Made by a program: the position numbers and the translations under genes | In this document: one piece after another, positions 1 through 9,866 of the stretch | How positions within the stretch are numbered: position 1 is the stretch's first letter | Layout of the letters: every line of letters starts with the position of its first letter | Notes under the pieces: model-generated | Databases searched by the model: none | What the model saw: only the letters and a program-made list of their open reading frames with translations | Told to the model about the DNA's origin: nothing | Source of the DNA: Patiria miniata | Taxonomy: Eukaryota; Echinodermata; Asteroidea; Valvatida; Asterinidae | Reading direction: 5' to 3' | Assembly (NCBI RefSeq): GCF_015706575.1 | Contig: NW_024037053.1 | Coordinates: 4,402,001-4,466,000, forward strand | Length of the DNA stretch: 64,000 nt

Positions 1-458
1 AAGAGCGGAGGATTATGGGTAATGGTTATGGGTCACAGGTCAAAGCTTATGATATTAATTCATAATTTTGGTTGCAGAATCTTCTGAATTAAAGGTTTTG
101 GTTCTTTAATCAAACGTTTTTGTGGCAGAATCTGCTTAACCAGGGTCTGCATCAAGCAAGCAAATCCTGTGTCCCTAAGCTTGACATTTTACCTCAATTG
201 CTTCAGCTTGGCCAAAATGTATGAGCTCCTATGAGTGCAGAACTGGTTACTGTTACTAGACACAAGTCCTAAAACAGCTGCTAGGGCTGTATGCAATCTA
301 TGGAGGATTCCGAGGATTCTGGGTAATATTATAAGCTTGACAATCGGGGGTAGTAATACATCGACCACTTCAATCAGTAATCGCAGACAAGTGCAGTGAA
401 TGAAGGTCTACATTCCTAATTTTCAACTGAAAATGAAAAATTGCATATGCATACTTAC

Positions 459-3400
459 ACTGGGAAGTAGTTTGTGAGGCCAGTTGTGACGTTAATCGGT
501 CTCTTGAAGTTTCTGAGGTCCCATAACTTCATTGTGTCATCCCCTGAAACAACAGAAGTAACATGTGTGTCATTAGGCACAGAAGTTAGATTTCATCTTT
601 GTCAATGTCTTATTTTAGTTTGGTTTGGATGTAGCAAATTAAGCAAGTTTGATTAACAACTATGGTTAATCGTAGTTTGACTAACTTGTCAAATACACGC
701 TGGTGAATAATGGTTGGTTCAGTCGACTACCGAGGATAAGCCTTGTATAGTTAAGTATTTTAAACAAAAACTAGTTACAAAAAATAATTTCCTTTTGTGA
801 GACAGACTTTGAAGTGTCCTTTATACCTCCTCGTGTAGCAAAGACGCTGTTGTCATAGGAGAATGCTATACAGGTACTGTCACTGCCTACTGCATGGGCC
901 GTCTTCTGGTGATACGTAGGCCTTATCTGAAGGCAACAAAAAAATACAAAAATATCTGAAATAGAAAATGTTTTTAAGCAAATTTAAACAATAAACTGAA
1001 ATTACATTTGAAATAATTTTCGAATGTAGTTTCCTTCCCCGTGGCCTTTACAATTTATCGCTGTAGGGCGAAGGAGATGTGATGCCCACGTTAATCAGGA
1101 ATATTGTTCTAGTTGGAAAATTTGTATCACTGTTGGAAAATAAAGTTGCATCGGTGAAGGGGAGAAGTCAAACATTACGACTCATTCTGATTGATTTGTC
1201 GGAAAGTTTTTAAAACTCACAAATGGTTTTTTGACGTCCCAGAGTTGTAGACTGCCGTCTTGGCAAGGGGCTGCGATCAGCTTGGCGTCGCGGCTGAACG
1301 TACAGCACGTGGGTACCGTCTTCCGACCGCCTACTGACCGAAACTTGATGACCTCTTTCTGCCGTTTGGGCTGGTTGAAATCCCATATCCTCACAGTCCT
1401 AGGGAATGAAGGTCACAAAAGTAATTATAAATGAAACAAATTGCAGGATTCTTGGAGAAGAGGCAAAATTCAGGGAGTTTTTCAGCAACAGAAATTTGCT
1501 GAGCATAAATTAGTCGCGCAGGAAGGAATCTTACATCATGTGACCTGTCTTCACAAAATGAGCTTAGAGCCGAAAATTGCCATTTTGCAGTACAGTGCCA
1601 AAATTTGAAGGGTGGTCAATTGTTTTGTTTTCAGGTGATACTCAACCTGTAAGTCCTGTGCTACCTTTCTCCAATTTTTTTGTGGTGTTAAACATCTTTA
1701 AAACCTATTTCATAGATTATTTCAATTACAGTGGCATCTTGATAAGTCAAACCTCGAATCTCGATATTGGCTCAAATTTTGAGTTCAGCAGAGTTTTAAG
1801 TTATCCAATGGATTTTCTATTCAACAACAACTGACAGGAATAAGTTTTTACTTGAGTTAGAAGGGTTTTTGAGTTAACAGTTTTGACTTATTGAGATTTC
1901 ACTGTAACAGGTTACCAGTCAAGACTTCATGCAATGTGTACAGCTTGTGACTGGTACCCGGATTACTTTTACTTAGCTAATACATTGGTTAAGCATTTCC
2001 CGCTTAGCAGCTCACCCAAACTGAGTGAACAAAGTCTACAGGGGGCACTTACCCATCATCAGAACATGTGATGAATTCCTCTTTGACTTTAGGGTTCCAG
2101 CAAGCACCGTTCAGAGATGCAACATGACCCTAAAGAAAAAACCAGTCAAAGAAATAAAAAAACAAATGACTATGAAATAAGATTTGAAGGTTTGCATGGC
2201 GAAGCAATACGGTAAAGGTGGTAGCACCATGCGACAAATCTCTCTTGTCGGTTTTTGAGGTTCTGAAAAGAACCGGGGGAACTCAACGTTTCAAACAGTC
2301 GTCAGAAGACTGAAGGGATTCCAAGGGATGTTATAGCTATAAAGTAATAGCTTATTTATGCTGAATACCTTACTTATGCTAAAAGTAGTCTAAAACACAA
2401 TGGAAACTGAAATTTAGGTCAGAAACAGTTTTGGTTTTAAGGATAAATTATTCTCCACTTGGAACCTCAATGACAAATCTCTTTAAACTTAACTCCTAGG
2501 CCTGCTTGATAACAACCTTCCTGAATCCTCCAAAATAGAGTAAATATTAGTGCCCTAAACGTTTTACCTCCGTGTTCATACCTTTGTTTTAGCCATATCC
2601 ACTATGTACTGGTCACCTTTGGCGCACTCCATGACCTCAAAGCCATCCCGGTCAATGACCTTAGCCTGAGCCTTAGCCGCAGCCACTAGAATGCAGTCAC
2701 CGGTGATGCTGTACTGCAAGGTCTTGATCTGATGACTTCAAAGAAAACAAGGGAGGAAAAGGGAATACTGTCAAAGTACTGCCAGCAAAAATATGCAAAA
2801 ACCTCAAAGACAGATTGCTATCAGGAGCAATCAATGAGGTGGTTTGTTATTCTAAATACGTGACAATGAGGTCTTCTCAGTTCTCATGTATTTCCCTGTC
2901 GAACACAAGCCTGCCCCTTCAAAATGGATGCAATGCAAAGGCTCTGTACCAACAACATAGGGCAGATCAAAAGTCATCACAAGCCACTGCAAGTCCATCA
3001 CAAGATTATTACAAGTCAAACACAAGTTTATAACAAGTCCATCACGAGTCCATCACTAGTTCAATACAAGCCCATCACAAGTCATCACAAGTCCACTACA
3101 AGTCCATCACAAGTCCATTGCAAGTCCATCACAAGTCATCACAAGCCAGTACAAGTCCATCACAAGCCATCACAAGTCATCACAAGTCACCACAAGTCAT
3201 CACAGGTCATCACAGGTCATCACAAGTCCATCACAAGTTATCACAAGCCATTACAAGTCCATCACAAGTCATCACAAGTCATCACAAGTCATCACAAGTC
3301 CATCACAAGTCGTCAAGTCACAAGTCAACTCAGCGATCTATTCAAATAAACTCCGACAAAGGCATTGCTATGTTACTGTTCATCCCCTGTGGCTTGTGAC

Positions 3401-6400
3401 TGGCCTTGTGAAAGGGCTTGTGATTACTTGTGACCAGACTTGTACCTGGACTGCAATGCTGTGTATTCATACTGTAGTCAGGGGATAAGCTTACCTTGAG
3501 CATGGTTGTAACGATCGGAAGGAGTGCAATGAAGAGTCCATGGCAGCAAAATCCCACATCTTCATCTCGTAGTCGAAGCCGCCGGTCACTAACCGGGAAC
3601 CTGACGGGTCCAGACTGATGGCTGAAACCTGAATGGGAAGGTCAAGAGCAAAGTGGATCAAAAACTATGCTAAACCACAGAGTGACTTGCTTTTACTGAG
3701 ATGATTCTAATCAACAATGGTTGGACGGGTGTCGTCATTTTTGGCTGGACCCAGAAAGCCGGCATATTGTCCACTGACTGTGACACTGAATGACTGAGTC
3801 AGTGAATAAAAAGAATGTCCTAAACTGCCTGGACCGCTTTCACACTTTTGGTGCAGCTTGAATAGATAAGCCTAGCCTCGTCCAGGAACAGTTAGTTATT
3901 CATAGTTGAGTGTTATCTAATAATGTGTATTTATAAAGCGCAGATATCCATCAGTATTGGTGCTCAAGGCGCTACATCATTATTACCCTGCTCATTGGGC
4001 CAGTGAAACATTCCAAAGACCATCTCAGCTCCCTGGGGAGTATACAGCTCGATGCTGCCATTTCGGCCAAAGCAGCTTAACCAACCACAATTAACCATCT
4101 CTGCCCTCACAGGTACCCATTTACTCCTCGGTGGGGAGAAGCAATGAGTGACGAAGTGCCTTGCCCAAGGCCACACGCACCATAACCCCAGGCTGGACTT
4201 GAACCCACAACCTGCAGAATAACCCGCAGACCACGAATTCAATGCTCCAGACCAAAAGGCTGCGGTATCATACAATGCAATGTGTAGGTATGCAAAAGAT
4301 TTACTTACTGTTTTAGCTCCATGATTCAGTACAATTTCATGAGAGGCAGGAATTCTGTTGACGAGATTCTGAAGAAAAAAAAAGAAAACTAAATAAATAA
4401 GTTAGGTAATTCAAAGTTAATCCATAGAACAAAAGTGTTTTCCACCCCTCCCAATTCAGTCAGAAAAGTGACTAAATTCGAATATGTTTCTGCAACATTT
4501 TGACATTTTACGGTTCCAACAGTTTTTGGAGGTCACAAGTTCAAATCCTTAGAGTAAACTTTCTTGGTTCAACTAAAAAACTGCAAAAAGTAATTAAATC
4601 ATTTACTGGAAACAATAAACTTACATCGTCATCATCTTCTTCCTCATCATCCTCATCATCATCATCGTCGTCGTCATCATCAAGGCTGGCTTGCTTCTTC
4701 TTAGATGTGGATGTTTCAGCCGCAGACGGCGCTTGAAAACCTGGTGGCATCGGCGGACCTGAGTGATTCAGAAAGCATTCTGTGATGCAAAATCGTCTCA
4801 CAACCTAGAAGGTGTAACCACCGCTAGTGACGTTGTCGAGTCCATCAAAAGTCCGTCACAAGTAATTATATCACAAGTCGTTGTACAAGTCCAGTCACAC
4901 GCAACAGGAGATGAACAATAACAAAGGAATTCCTCTGTCGCAATTTATTTCAATATTTTGTGACTTGAATGGACGACTTGTGAGGGCGTGTAATGAAAAT
5001 TGTTTTACAACCTGATGACCAGGGGTAACAATTGGGATGCACTTTGAAACACTGATCAGACTATAAAACTTGAATATCCTCAGAAATTGAAGGTTTAAGG
5101 AGTTTCTCATTACCGATCATCTCAGTATCACTGTCACTTGTGTCCTCAGAATCGTCGCTGTTGCTGCTTTCGGCACTGTTGGCACGCTCGGCTCTTTTCC
5201 CAGTATGCTTTACCGACATTGGAGAATCGTCTGGTTTCTTCACTGTCAGCTGTTGAGCTGTCCGTCGCGTCTGCTCAAACATCGCACTCACGTCAAATGT
5301 CCTTGCTTTTTTACCTAGATGTTCAAAGAAAGGAAAAACCACTTCAAAATATTACGGTGACAGAGTGCTGTTTGTGTACTTGAAGGAATCTTTTAGAAAC
5401 TATTAATTTGTGAAAGGGTCCCTCCAGCAGAGTAAATATAAAAAAAAGTCTCTCATTCGGGCTTTTTTAACAAAGGGAGGAGCCGGCCCTATTTTTATAA
5501 ATATACAAAATATATTGCAAATGTATGATTTTTTTAAAAAAACAAGCTCCCGGGAAAAAAGGAAGCAGGTGGGGACGATAAACTGTTGTTTGTTTTCACT
5601 TGGCTTAATTCTTCAACAGCGCCCCCTATGGTTCATGCACAGAATCCATTACATCATCTACACGTTCTTACCAAATCCAGAGAATCCCATCACGCTTGCC
5701 ATATTATCATCCTCTTGTTTTGCGAAACTTTCCTCGGAGTCATCTCCCTGATCTCTTCTCATTGCAGTTGTACTACTTTGGCCCCGCGCAACTTAAATTT
5801 AAAATAAATACAAAAGATATGAAATAAATAAATTTTAACATCAACAGCCTAGGCTAAGCCGCTAGGCCTATGGCTAATTAATATTAATAAAATAATAGGG
5901 CCTATGAACTTTTTTTTCTAAAAAGGATGTGTTTACCCTTTTATGTAATCCATTATCAATAGCTAATAGCTATAATATTAATCTTCTTATTTTTTTATGC
6001 ACATCACATTATCATGATTATCTCAGCACGACGAGAGTTAGCCCCATAAATGTGGCCTATTTACTGGACTGCCTCCGTAAACATAGGCCACACATCCACA
6101 TGTACAAAAACGTGTCGACTTTGCCAAATTTTGATTTTCACATTTAGGCTTACTTTGTAGGTTTTTTTTGCTTTAGAACTTAGCATTCTCACCCTCTATA
6201 TAGGCTATTCAGAAAGTGCTGCCTTTTTCAGATGTCCATTTTTCGTGAAATTTCCAGATACATTTGCACACATTTGCGTATCAAAATTTCAACACGAAAT
6301 TTCACAAAAATTAGACATCTGAAAAAGGCAGCACTTTCTGATTAGCCTAGTATTATAGAGGGTGAGAATGCTTCTAAAGCAAAAAAAACCTACAAAGTAA

Positions 6401-6769
6401 GGCTAAATGTGAAAATCAAAATTTGGCAAAGTCGACACGTTTTTTGTACATGTGGATGTGTGGCCTATGTTTACGGAGGCAGTCCAGTAAATAGGCCACA
6501 TTTATGGTATGGGGCTAGACGAGTCTCACAAATTGCCACACTAAATTTTATCACGAAAATGGTTAAGTTAATTGTCATCATGAAGCATTATCCAAAACAA
6601 GCAAAACAAACGAAGCACGAAAAGTTTAACTTCTAAATCAAGTCACGCAACAGCAAATACCAACACAGACACGAAAAATTTACAAAATGAAATTCAAGAC
6701 TCGAATTTACAACAACATACGATTGCGAAGCCGTCGCATTTCTTCCAAGTCGTCATCGGAGTCCGCCAT
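459..6769 (-). CDS. WDR70: WDR70 WD40-repeat protein, 5' eleven exons (3' end outside window)
   Basis: Coding exons on the minus strand, in gene order: 6721-6769, 5672-5791, 5114-5314, 4625-4758, 4309-4368, 3495-3628, 2582-2735, 2053-2129, 1221-1398, 827-926, 459-543. All junctions are GT-AG and phases agree, giving about 430 codons. The protein starts MADSDDDLEEMRRLRN. Next come the family signature GFSGFGKKARTFD and MFEQTRRTA, then an Asp/Glu run coded by a CAT/CGT-type repeat (4626-4680). From exon 5 onward lie WD40 blades, e.g. GGFDYEMKMWDF, TVRIWDF, GSLQLWDV and GDDTMKLWDL. This order matches WDR70, a nuclear WD40 protein linked in yeast and human to CUL4-DDB1 and histone H2B ubiquitination after DNA damage. 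The last blades and C-terminal tail are missing because the window ends. The start is the first ATG, in context aaaATGG. The acceptor of exon 2 has a poor pyrimidine tract. Confidence 0.93.
1540..1700 (+). repeat. Dispersed repeat, copy A (second copy 42438-42640)
   Basis: The words gtgacctgtcttcac, atgagctta, ttgccattttgcagtac, ccaaaatttgaa, caggtga and acctttctccaatttttt occur here in the same order as at 42438-42640. This shows an old interspersed repeat. No coding capacity is visible. It lies in a WDR70 intron beside the pogo-like MITE. Confidence 0.65.
1729..1904. mobile_element. pogo/Tigger-like MITE with TA target duplication
   Basis: The left end reads TA-CAGTGGCATCTTGATAAG and the right end reads CTTATTGAGATTTCACTG-TA. 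The ends are imperfect inverted repeats flanked by TA, as in Tc1/mariner-pogo elements. The interior holds repeated 'gagttaacag/gagttcagcag' words and no transposase frame. It lies in a WDR70 intron. A related, more decayed element with the right end cttatcgagattacactgta lies at about 54780-54955 in a VPS15 intron. Confidence 0.7.
2181..2310. mobile_element. Half copy of the palindromic element found whole at 44179-44400
   Basis: The order of words matches the left arm of the 44 kb palindrome: gatttgaaggtttgcatgg, ggtagcaccatg, aaatctct, ggttctgaaaagaaccgg and caacgtttc. The right arm is absent, so this is a truncated or decayed copy. It lies in a WDR70 intron. Confidence 0.6.
2965..3440 (+). 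repeat. CATCACAAGTC-type minisatellite array with conserved tail
   Basis: Dozens of short units of the type tcatcacaag(t/c)(c) are arranged in 9-12 base steps from about 2965 to 3330. A non-repetitive tail at about 3343-3440 follows, containing cattgctatgttactgttca, then tcccctgtggcttgtgactgg, then inverted words such as cttgtgattacttgtgacc. It lies in WDR70 between the exons at 2582-2735 and 3495-3628. The reading frames through it are by-products of the repeat and not genes. Confidence 0.85.
3915..4275 (-). mobile_element. tRNA-derived SINE, family 1
   Basis: On the minus strand there is a tRNA-like head with a B-box-like GGTTGTGGGTTCAAGTCC. A body follows with cttgggcaaggcacttcgtc, ccccagggagctgagatggt and ggaatgtttcactggcccaa. 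It ends taataatgatgtagcgcctt. The same body occurs at 21275-21571 and 37450-37780. The family resembles the widespread invertebrate SINEs with a 'gcccaaggcac' body. Confidence 0.75.
4840..4985 (-). repeat. Inverted short copy of the CACAAGT repeat and its tail
   Basis: A few units (gtccgtcacaagtaat, atcacaagtcg) are followed by cagtcacacgcaacaggaga and caataacaaaggaattcctc. Read on the minus strand, this matches the tail after the 2965-3340 array, including the word TTGTTATTGTTCATC. So the tail belongs to a defined repeat family. It lies in a WDR70 intron. Confidence 0.7.
6030..6525. mobile_element. Large palindromic (foldback) element with ~230-bp arms
   Basis: The left arm contains ccataaatgtggcctattta, cgtaaacataggccacacat, acaaaaacgtgtcgactttg, tttcacatttaggcttactt and ctgcctttttcagatgtc. 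The right arm contains the reverse complement of each in mirrored order, ending in taaataggccacatttatgg. The unpaired centre is about 30-40 bases, near 6255-6290. No transposase frame is present. It fills most of WDR70 intron 1, so the unspliced transcript could fold into a very long hairpin. Confidence 0.88.
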
Positions 6770-6979
6770 TTTGTTTTTGATGACCTGAACACCAAAAAAT
6801 GGGCGGGGTTATAGTTTGTGATCTTTTAGGGGGGAGGAGGAGAGGAGGGCTTGAAGGCCCTCTAGTGATTGCTCAGAAGTATTTTTGGTAATCAATGTTC
6901 GTTATTTTTTATTCTGTAACGTTAACTATCAAATAAAAAACACAAGTAGGCTATTGCAGCAAACTGCAATTTAGTTTAG

Positions 6980-7195
6980 GGAAAGAAAGTAGTACCCAGA
7001 CGCCACTTCTTTGGTTGTGTACAAAGTGTATGGAGAAGTCGAGTACATTTTCAAAGTATTTTCTAACAAAATTGGAACTTGTTTCTCAGTCTCAGATTCA
7101 CGTCTTTTCAACATTTTTTTGCAATGACTGAATTTCATTGAAATAACATATGATGAAAAAAAATAAAAGGGGCGTCAGGATGCAACGTTCTTTCC
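6980..7195. mobile_element. hAT-like MITE with 8-bp target duplication
   Basis: The element starts ggaaagaaagtagtacccag and ends ggatgcaacgttctttcc. The termini are inverted repeats sharing GGAAAGAA and a gcgtc block. TAGTTTAG directly precedes the left end and directly follows the right end, an 8-bp duplication typical of hAT elements. A second copy in the opposite orientation lies at 49791-49995. It lies just upstream of the WDR70 start and has no coding capacity. Confidence 0.8.
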
Positions 7196-8330
7196 TAGTT
7201 TAGTTATAGATCAGTTATATTTCCAAAATCGCAGGAACTTCAAGAGCTCTATTTCATCTTTAATCTTTTCGAGGCCATATCCCTTTCCGTAGCCCCGTGG
7301 CACAAACTCACATTTCTTTGTTTACATACATGCCCCGCTGCACTTCGGGCTTTGAACACTTTCAAAGTCCAAACACCCGTCGCTATTTATATTGTTCATA
7401 CTCTGATCCTGCACAAATCCAAGAGTTGTACTTGTCGTCTGGTGTAAATGTAAAATAAATGATCCGGACTAATAAAGCGGTTTGGTTAGAAGGACCGTAC
7501 CCGCTCGTACAATTCATTCCCTGTTGAAGCATTTTGGTACCCGCACCTAGACACTTTTTTGCTGTATACCAGTTGTCGCCGCTGAACGGAAATGGAGAAC
7601 TTAAAACTCAATTATTAAACAACTGGTCTTTTGGTTGGTTGTGGTACGTATTGACTATTCTTACAACACCAATTTCTGCTCTTTGCAAAGTCCGAATGTT
7701 GTTTGAAAATTGGGTAAGATTTTTATTTTGGTGCCCCTAATGCAAAATTGGAGAGAATTACATAGGCCTAACACTTCTCCAAACGTCAGCGTGTTAATAA
7801 GAGAGGTAAAGTTGCATGGTACTATACCGATTTTGTAAATAAAGATACTTATTTTTGTCTTTTGTTTGCATGTGAACAGGTTCTGTGCATGCATGAAACT
7901 TGCATATTGTTTTGACAACATACATGTACTTCGTTTTTTGTGGACACCTGTCCGAACCCCCCCCCCCTCCACTCCACCCCTCCACCCCCAAACGGCGGGA
8001 AATTTTTGTCCCACTCGTTTGAGCATGGACGTACCCACCGGTGAAGTGTGCAATTTTGACCCATGAAAAAATAGTACCACAGAGCTGTGTTGCGCGCGCA
8101 CGTCTTAGGACTGGACAAAATTAAAAGTTACAAGTCACGCGTCAGTTTGAGAGTCATTTTTAGGTTAAGTACAAGGTAGGTAAATAATGTCTGGCGCTTG
8201 AAGATGCCACGTTGGTGTCTCGCGTCATGTGGTATTGTGGTCCCTTGCTCTGCTGTATATGTAAAACAAAATAGCAAGGAAGTATGGTAAAACATTCTTT
8301 TTACAATTATATTTCAGAACAAAACGAAGA
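7196..8330. other. Intergenic region and probable 5' leader of the sulfotransferase
   Basis: No coding gene is visible. The region holds a C-rich tract at about 7955-7990. A good splice acceptor (attatatttcag, ending at 8317) lies 13 bases before the sulfotransferase ATG, so a non-coding first exon probably lies somewhere in this stretch. Its position and promoter could not be fixed. Confidence 0.45.
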
Positions 8331-9866
8331 ATGGCCAGTGGAAGAGAGAAAACGTGCGTCATCATTAGGCCCAGCTCGAGTTGGTTGCCACTTCTTTGGA
8401 TACTTTCTTTAGTCTTCTTCATGCTCCAAATACACTTCCTCAGAGATGGGAGTCTTCCGTCGGGCACCGAGGACGAGGGCATCGAGCCCTCTCGCCGCTT
8501 GGGGGTCGTAGTCGACGAGGATCACGTGTTGTTGGAATCCCAAAGCAGACTGGTGAAACTGGTCTCCGCCGAGGCCCGGCCGATTTTGGGAGTCCAGTCT
8601 CTGGATGGGCACCAGGGTAGAAAACTCCCGTCGGAACTTCTGGAGCTTCAGGATCCTGAACGACGACCGGTACGTGAGATGAGAGAGGTGTCCCTGCACG
8701 GGTCTGAGACGCTGGATTATGAGGGGCTTTCCCCGGTTGAGAAACTGGATAATCTTGGCAAAGTCGATCTACCTTTGTCCAAGGTAGTGGATAGGCCCAG
8801 TAGAGTGGTCAAGCCCGTACTAGATATCGCCGCAGCGGACATTGATCAAACCGTTCTACCCGTCAAACCACCTTCAGCGAAACTCTCCAAGATCCACATC
8901 GTGATTGTGACTAACCGGCGCTCCGGCTCCAGTTTTCTAGGCCAGTTCTTCAATCAGAACCCCAAGATATTCTACCAGTTCGAGCCGCTGAAGTTGACGG
9001 AATGGAAGCGGGAACTCTACCCGGAAAGAATCAGGTTCCTGCGCCGGTTAGTCAAGTGCGAGTTCACCCGGACGCCCTACTTGGCGGAGTTTTACAGTCG
9101 CGAACCGCTCCATCGGAGGAACAGTAAAGTTATGATCGACCCTCCGCTGTGTGATTTTTTTAGGGGGTCTCCCAAACCACTCACTGATTATACGGTCATG
9201 AAGTGTCGTCGTTTGGAAACGGTGCCCCTGATGCAGGCTTGTCAAAGGAAGCAGCATCAGGCTATCAAATTGATCAGGCTCTACAACATATCATCTCTAG
9301 AGGCTATGGCTATGGGTCGCGACATCAACTTGAAGATAATCCACCTGGTGCGCGATCCACGCGCCAGCCACTACTCGAAAAGCCGCATCCCGAGCGCCAA
9401 TGTCTCACTGGAGATTGGAGCGTCACTAGATGGCGCTGTTTCGTACCTCTGCAAGCGCATCAGACACAACTTGGAGTTCGTCCGCAGTCGGCCGGCGTGG
9501 CTACAAGGGAAATACAAACTGGTTCGCTACGAAGACATTGCGCAAAACCCTGAACAGATGGCCCAGGAGATCTACGATTTTGTCGGGCTTGGCCAACTGC
9601 CGTCAAGGGTTCTCAGGTGGATCAAAATCAACACTAAGAGAGCCGTCAAACCTAGCTGGGAACTGGACATTCAGTACTCCTTGACTAAAAATGCGTCTCA
9701 GGTTCCGGAGGCCTGGCGGCATCAAGTACCGCTCAAGGTGGTGCTGAGGATGCAGAAGTTGTGTGGGGAGACTCTGAGGAATCTTGGTTACCTCAAAGTC
9801 AGATCCATAAAGGAACTATTGGACAAAGGCAAGAGTTTGGTGGCAAAACTTCCCTCGTCACGATAA
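8331..9866 (+). CDS. Golgi carbohydrate sulfotransferase (CHST1/3-like family)
   Basis: One uninterrupted frame of 511 residues. It should transfer sulfate from PAPS to a sugar of a glycoprotein or proteoglycan in the Golgi lumen. A short cytoplasmic N-terminus is followed by a hydrophobic anchor at about residues 17-36, giving type II topology, then a Ser/Pro/charged stem to about residue 185. The catalytic domain shows the 5'-phosphosulfate loop TNRRSGSSFLG (194-204) and the 3'-phosphate motif LVRDPRASHYSKSR (339-352). It also has the downstream YEDIAQNPEQMA typical of Gal/GalNAc/GlcNAc 6-O-sulfotransferases. The start ATG has context agaATGG and follows a splice acceptor. Length and motifs fit the family. 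The acceptor sugar cannot be read from sequence, so no exact symbol is given. A possible polyadenylation signal is at 10321. Confidence 0.92.
   Translation: MASGREKTCVIIRPSSSWLPLLWILSLVFFMLQIHFLRDGSLPSGTEDEGIEPSRRLGVVVDEDHVLLESQSRLVKLVSAEARPILGVQSLDGHQGRKLPSELLELQDPERRPVREMREVSLHGSETLDYEGLSPVEKLDNLGKVDLPLSKVVDRPSRVVKPVLDIAAADIDQTVLPVKPPSAKLSKIHIVIVTNRRSGSSFLGQFFNQNPKIFYQFEPLKLTEWKRELYPERIRFLRRLVKCEFTRTPYLAEFYSREPLHRRNSKVMIDPPLCDFFRGSPKPLTDYTVMKCRRLETVPLMQACQRKQHQAIKLIRLYNISSLEAMAMGRDINLKIIHLVRDPRASHYSKSRIPSANVSLEIGASLDGAVSYLCKRIRHNLEFVRSRPAWLQGKYKLVRYEDIAQNPEQMAQEIYDFVGLGQLPSRVLRWIKINTKRAVKPSWELDIQYSLTKNASQVPEAWRHQVPLKVVLRMQKLCGETLRNLGYLKVRSIKELLDKGKSLVAKLPSSR

Noticed and set aside
2965..3340. 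CRISPR-like array
   Set aside because: Units are contiguous and degenerate without unique spacers, and the DNA is a eukaryotic intron.
2924..3399. Open frames of 90-140 codons rich in His, Lys, Ser and Thr
   Set aside because: They run through the CACAAGT minisatellite in several frames at once and have no domain. The surrounding DNA is a WDR70 intron.
9203..9553. 116-codon alternative frame inside the sulfotransferase
   Set aside because: Overlaps catalytic-domain codons in another frame and has no independent support.
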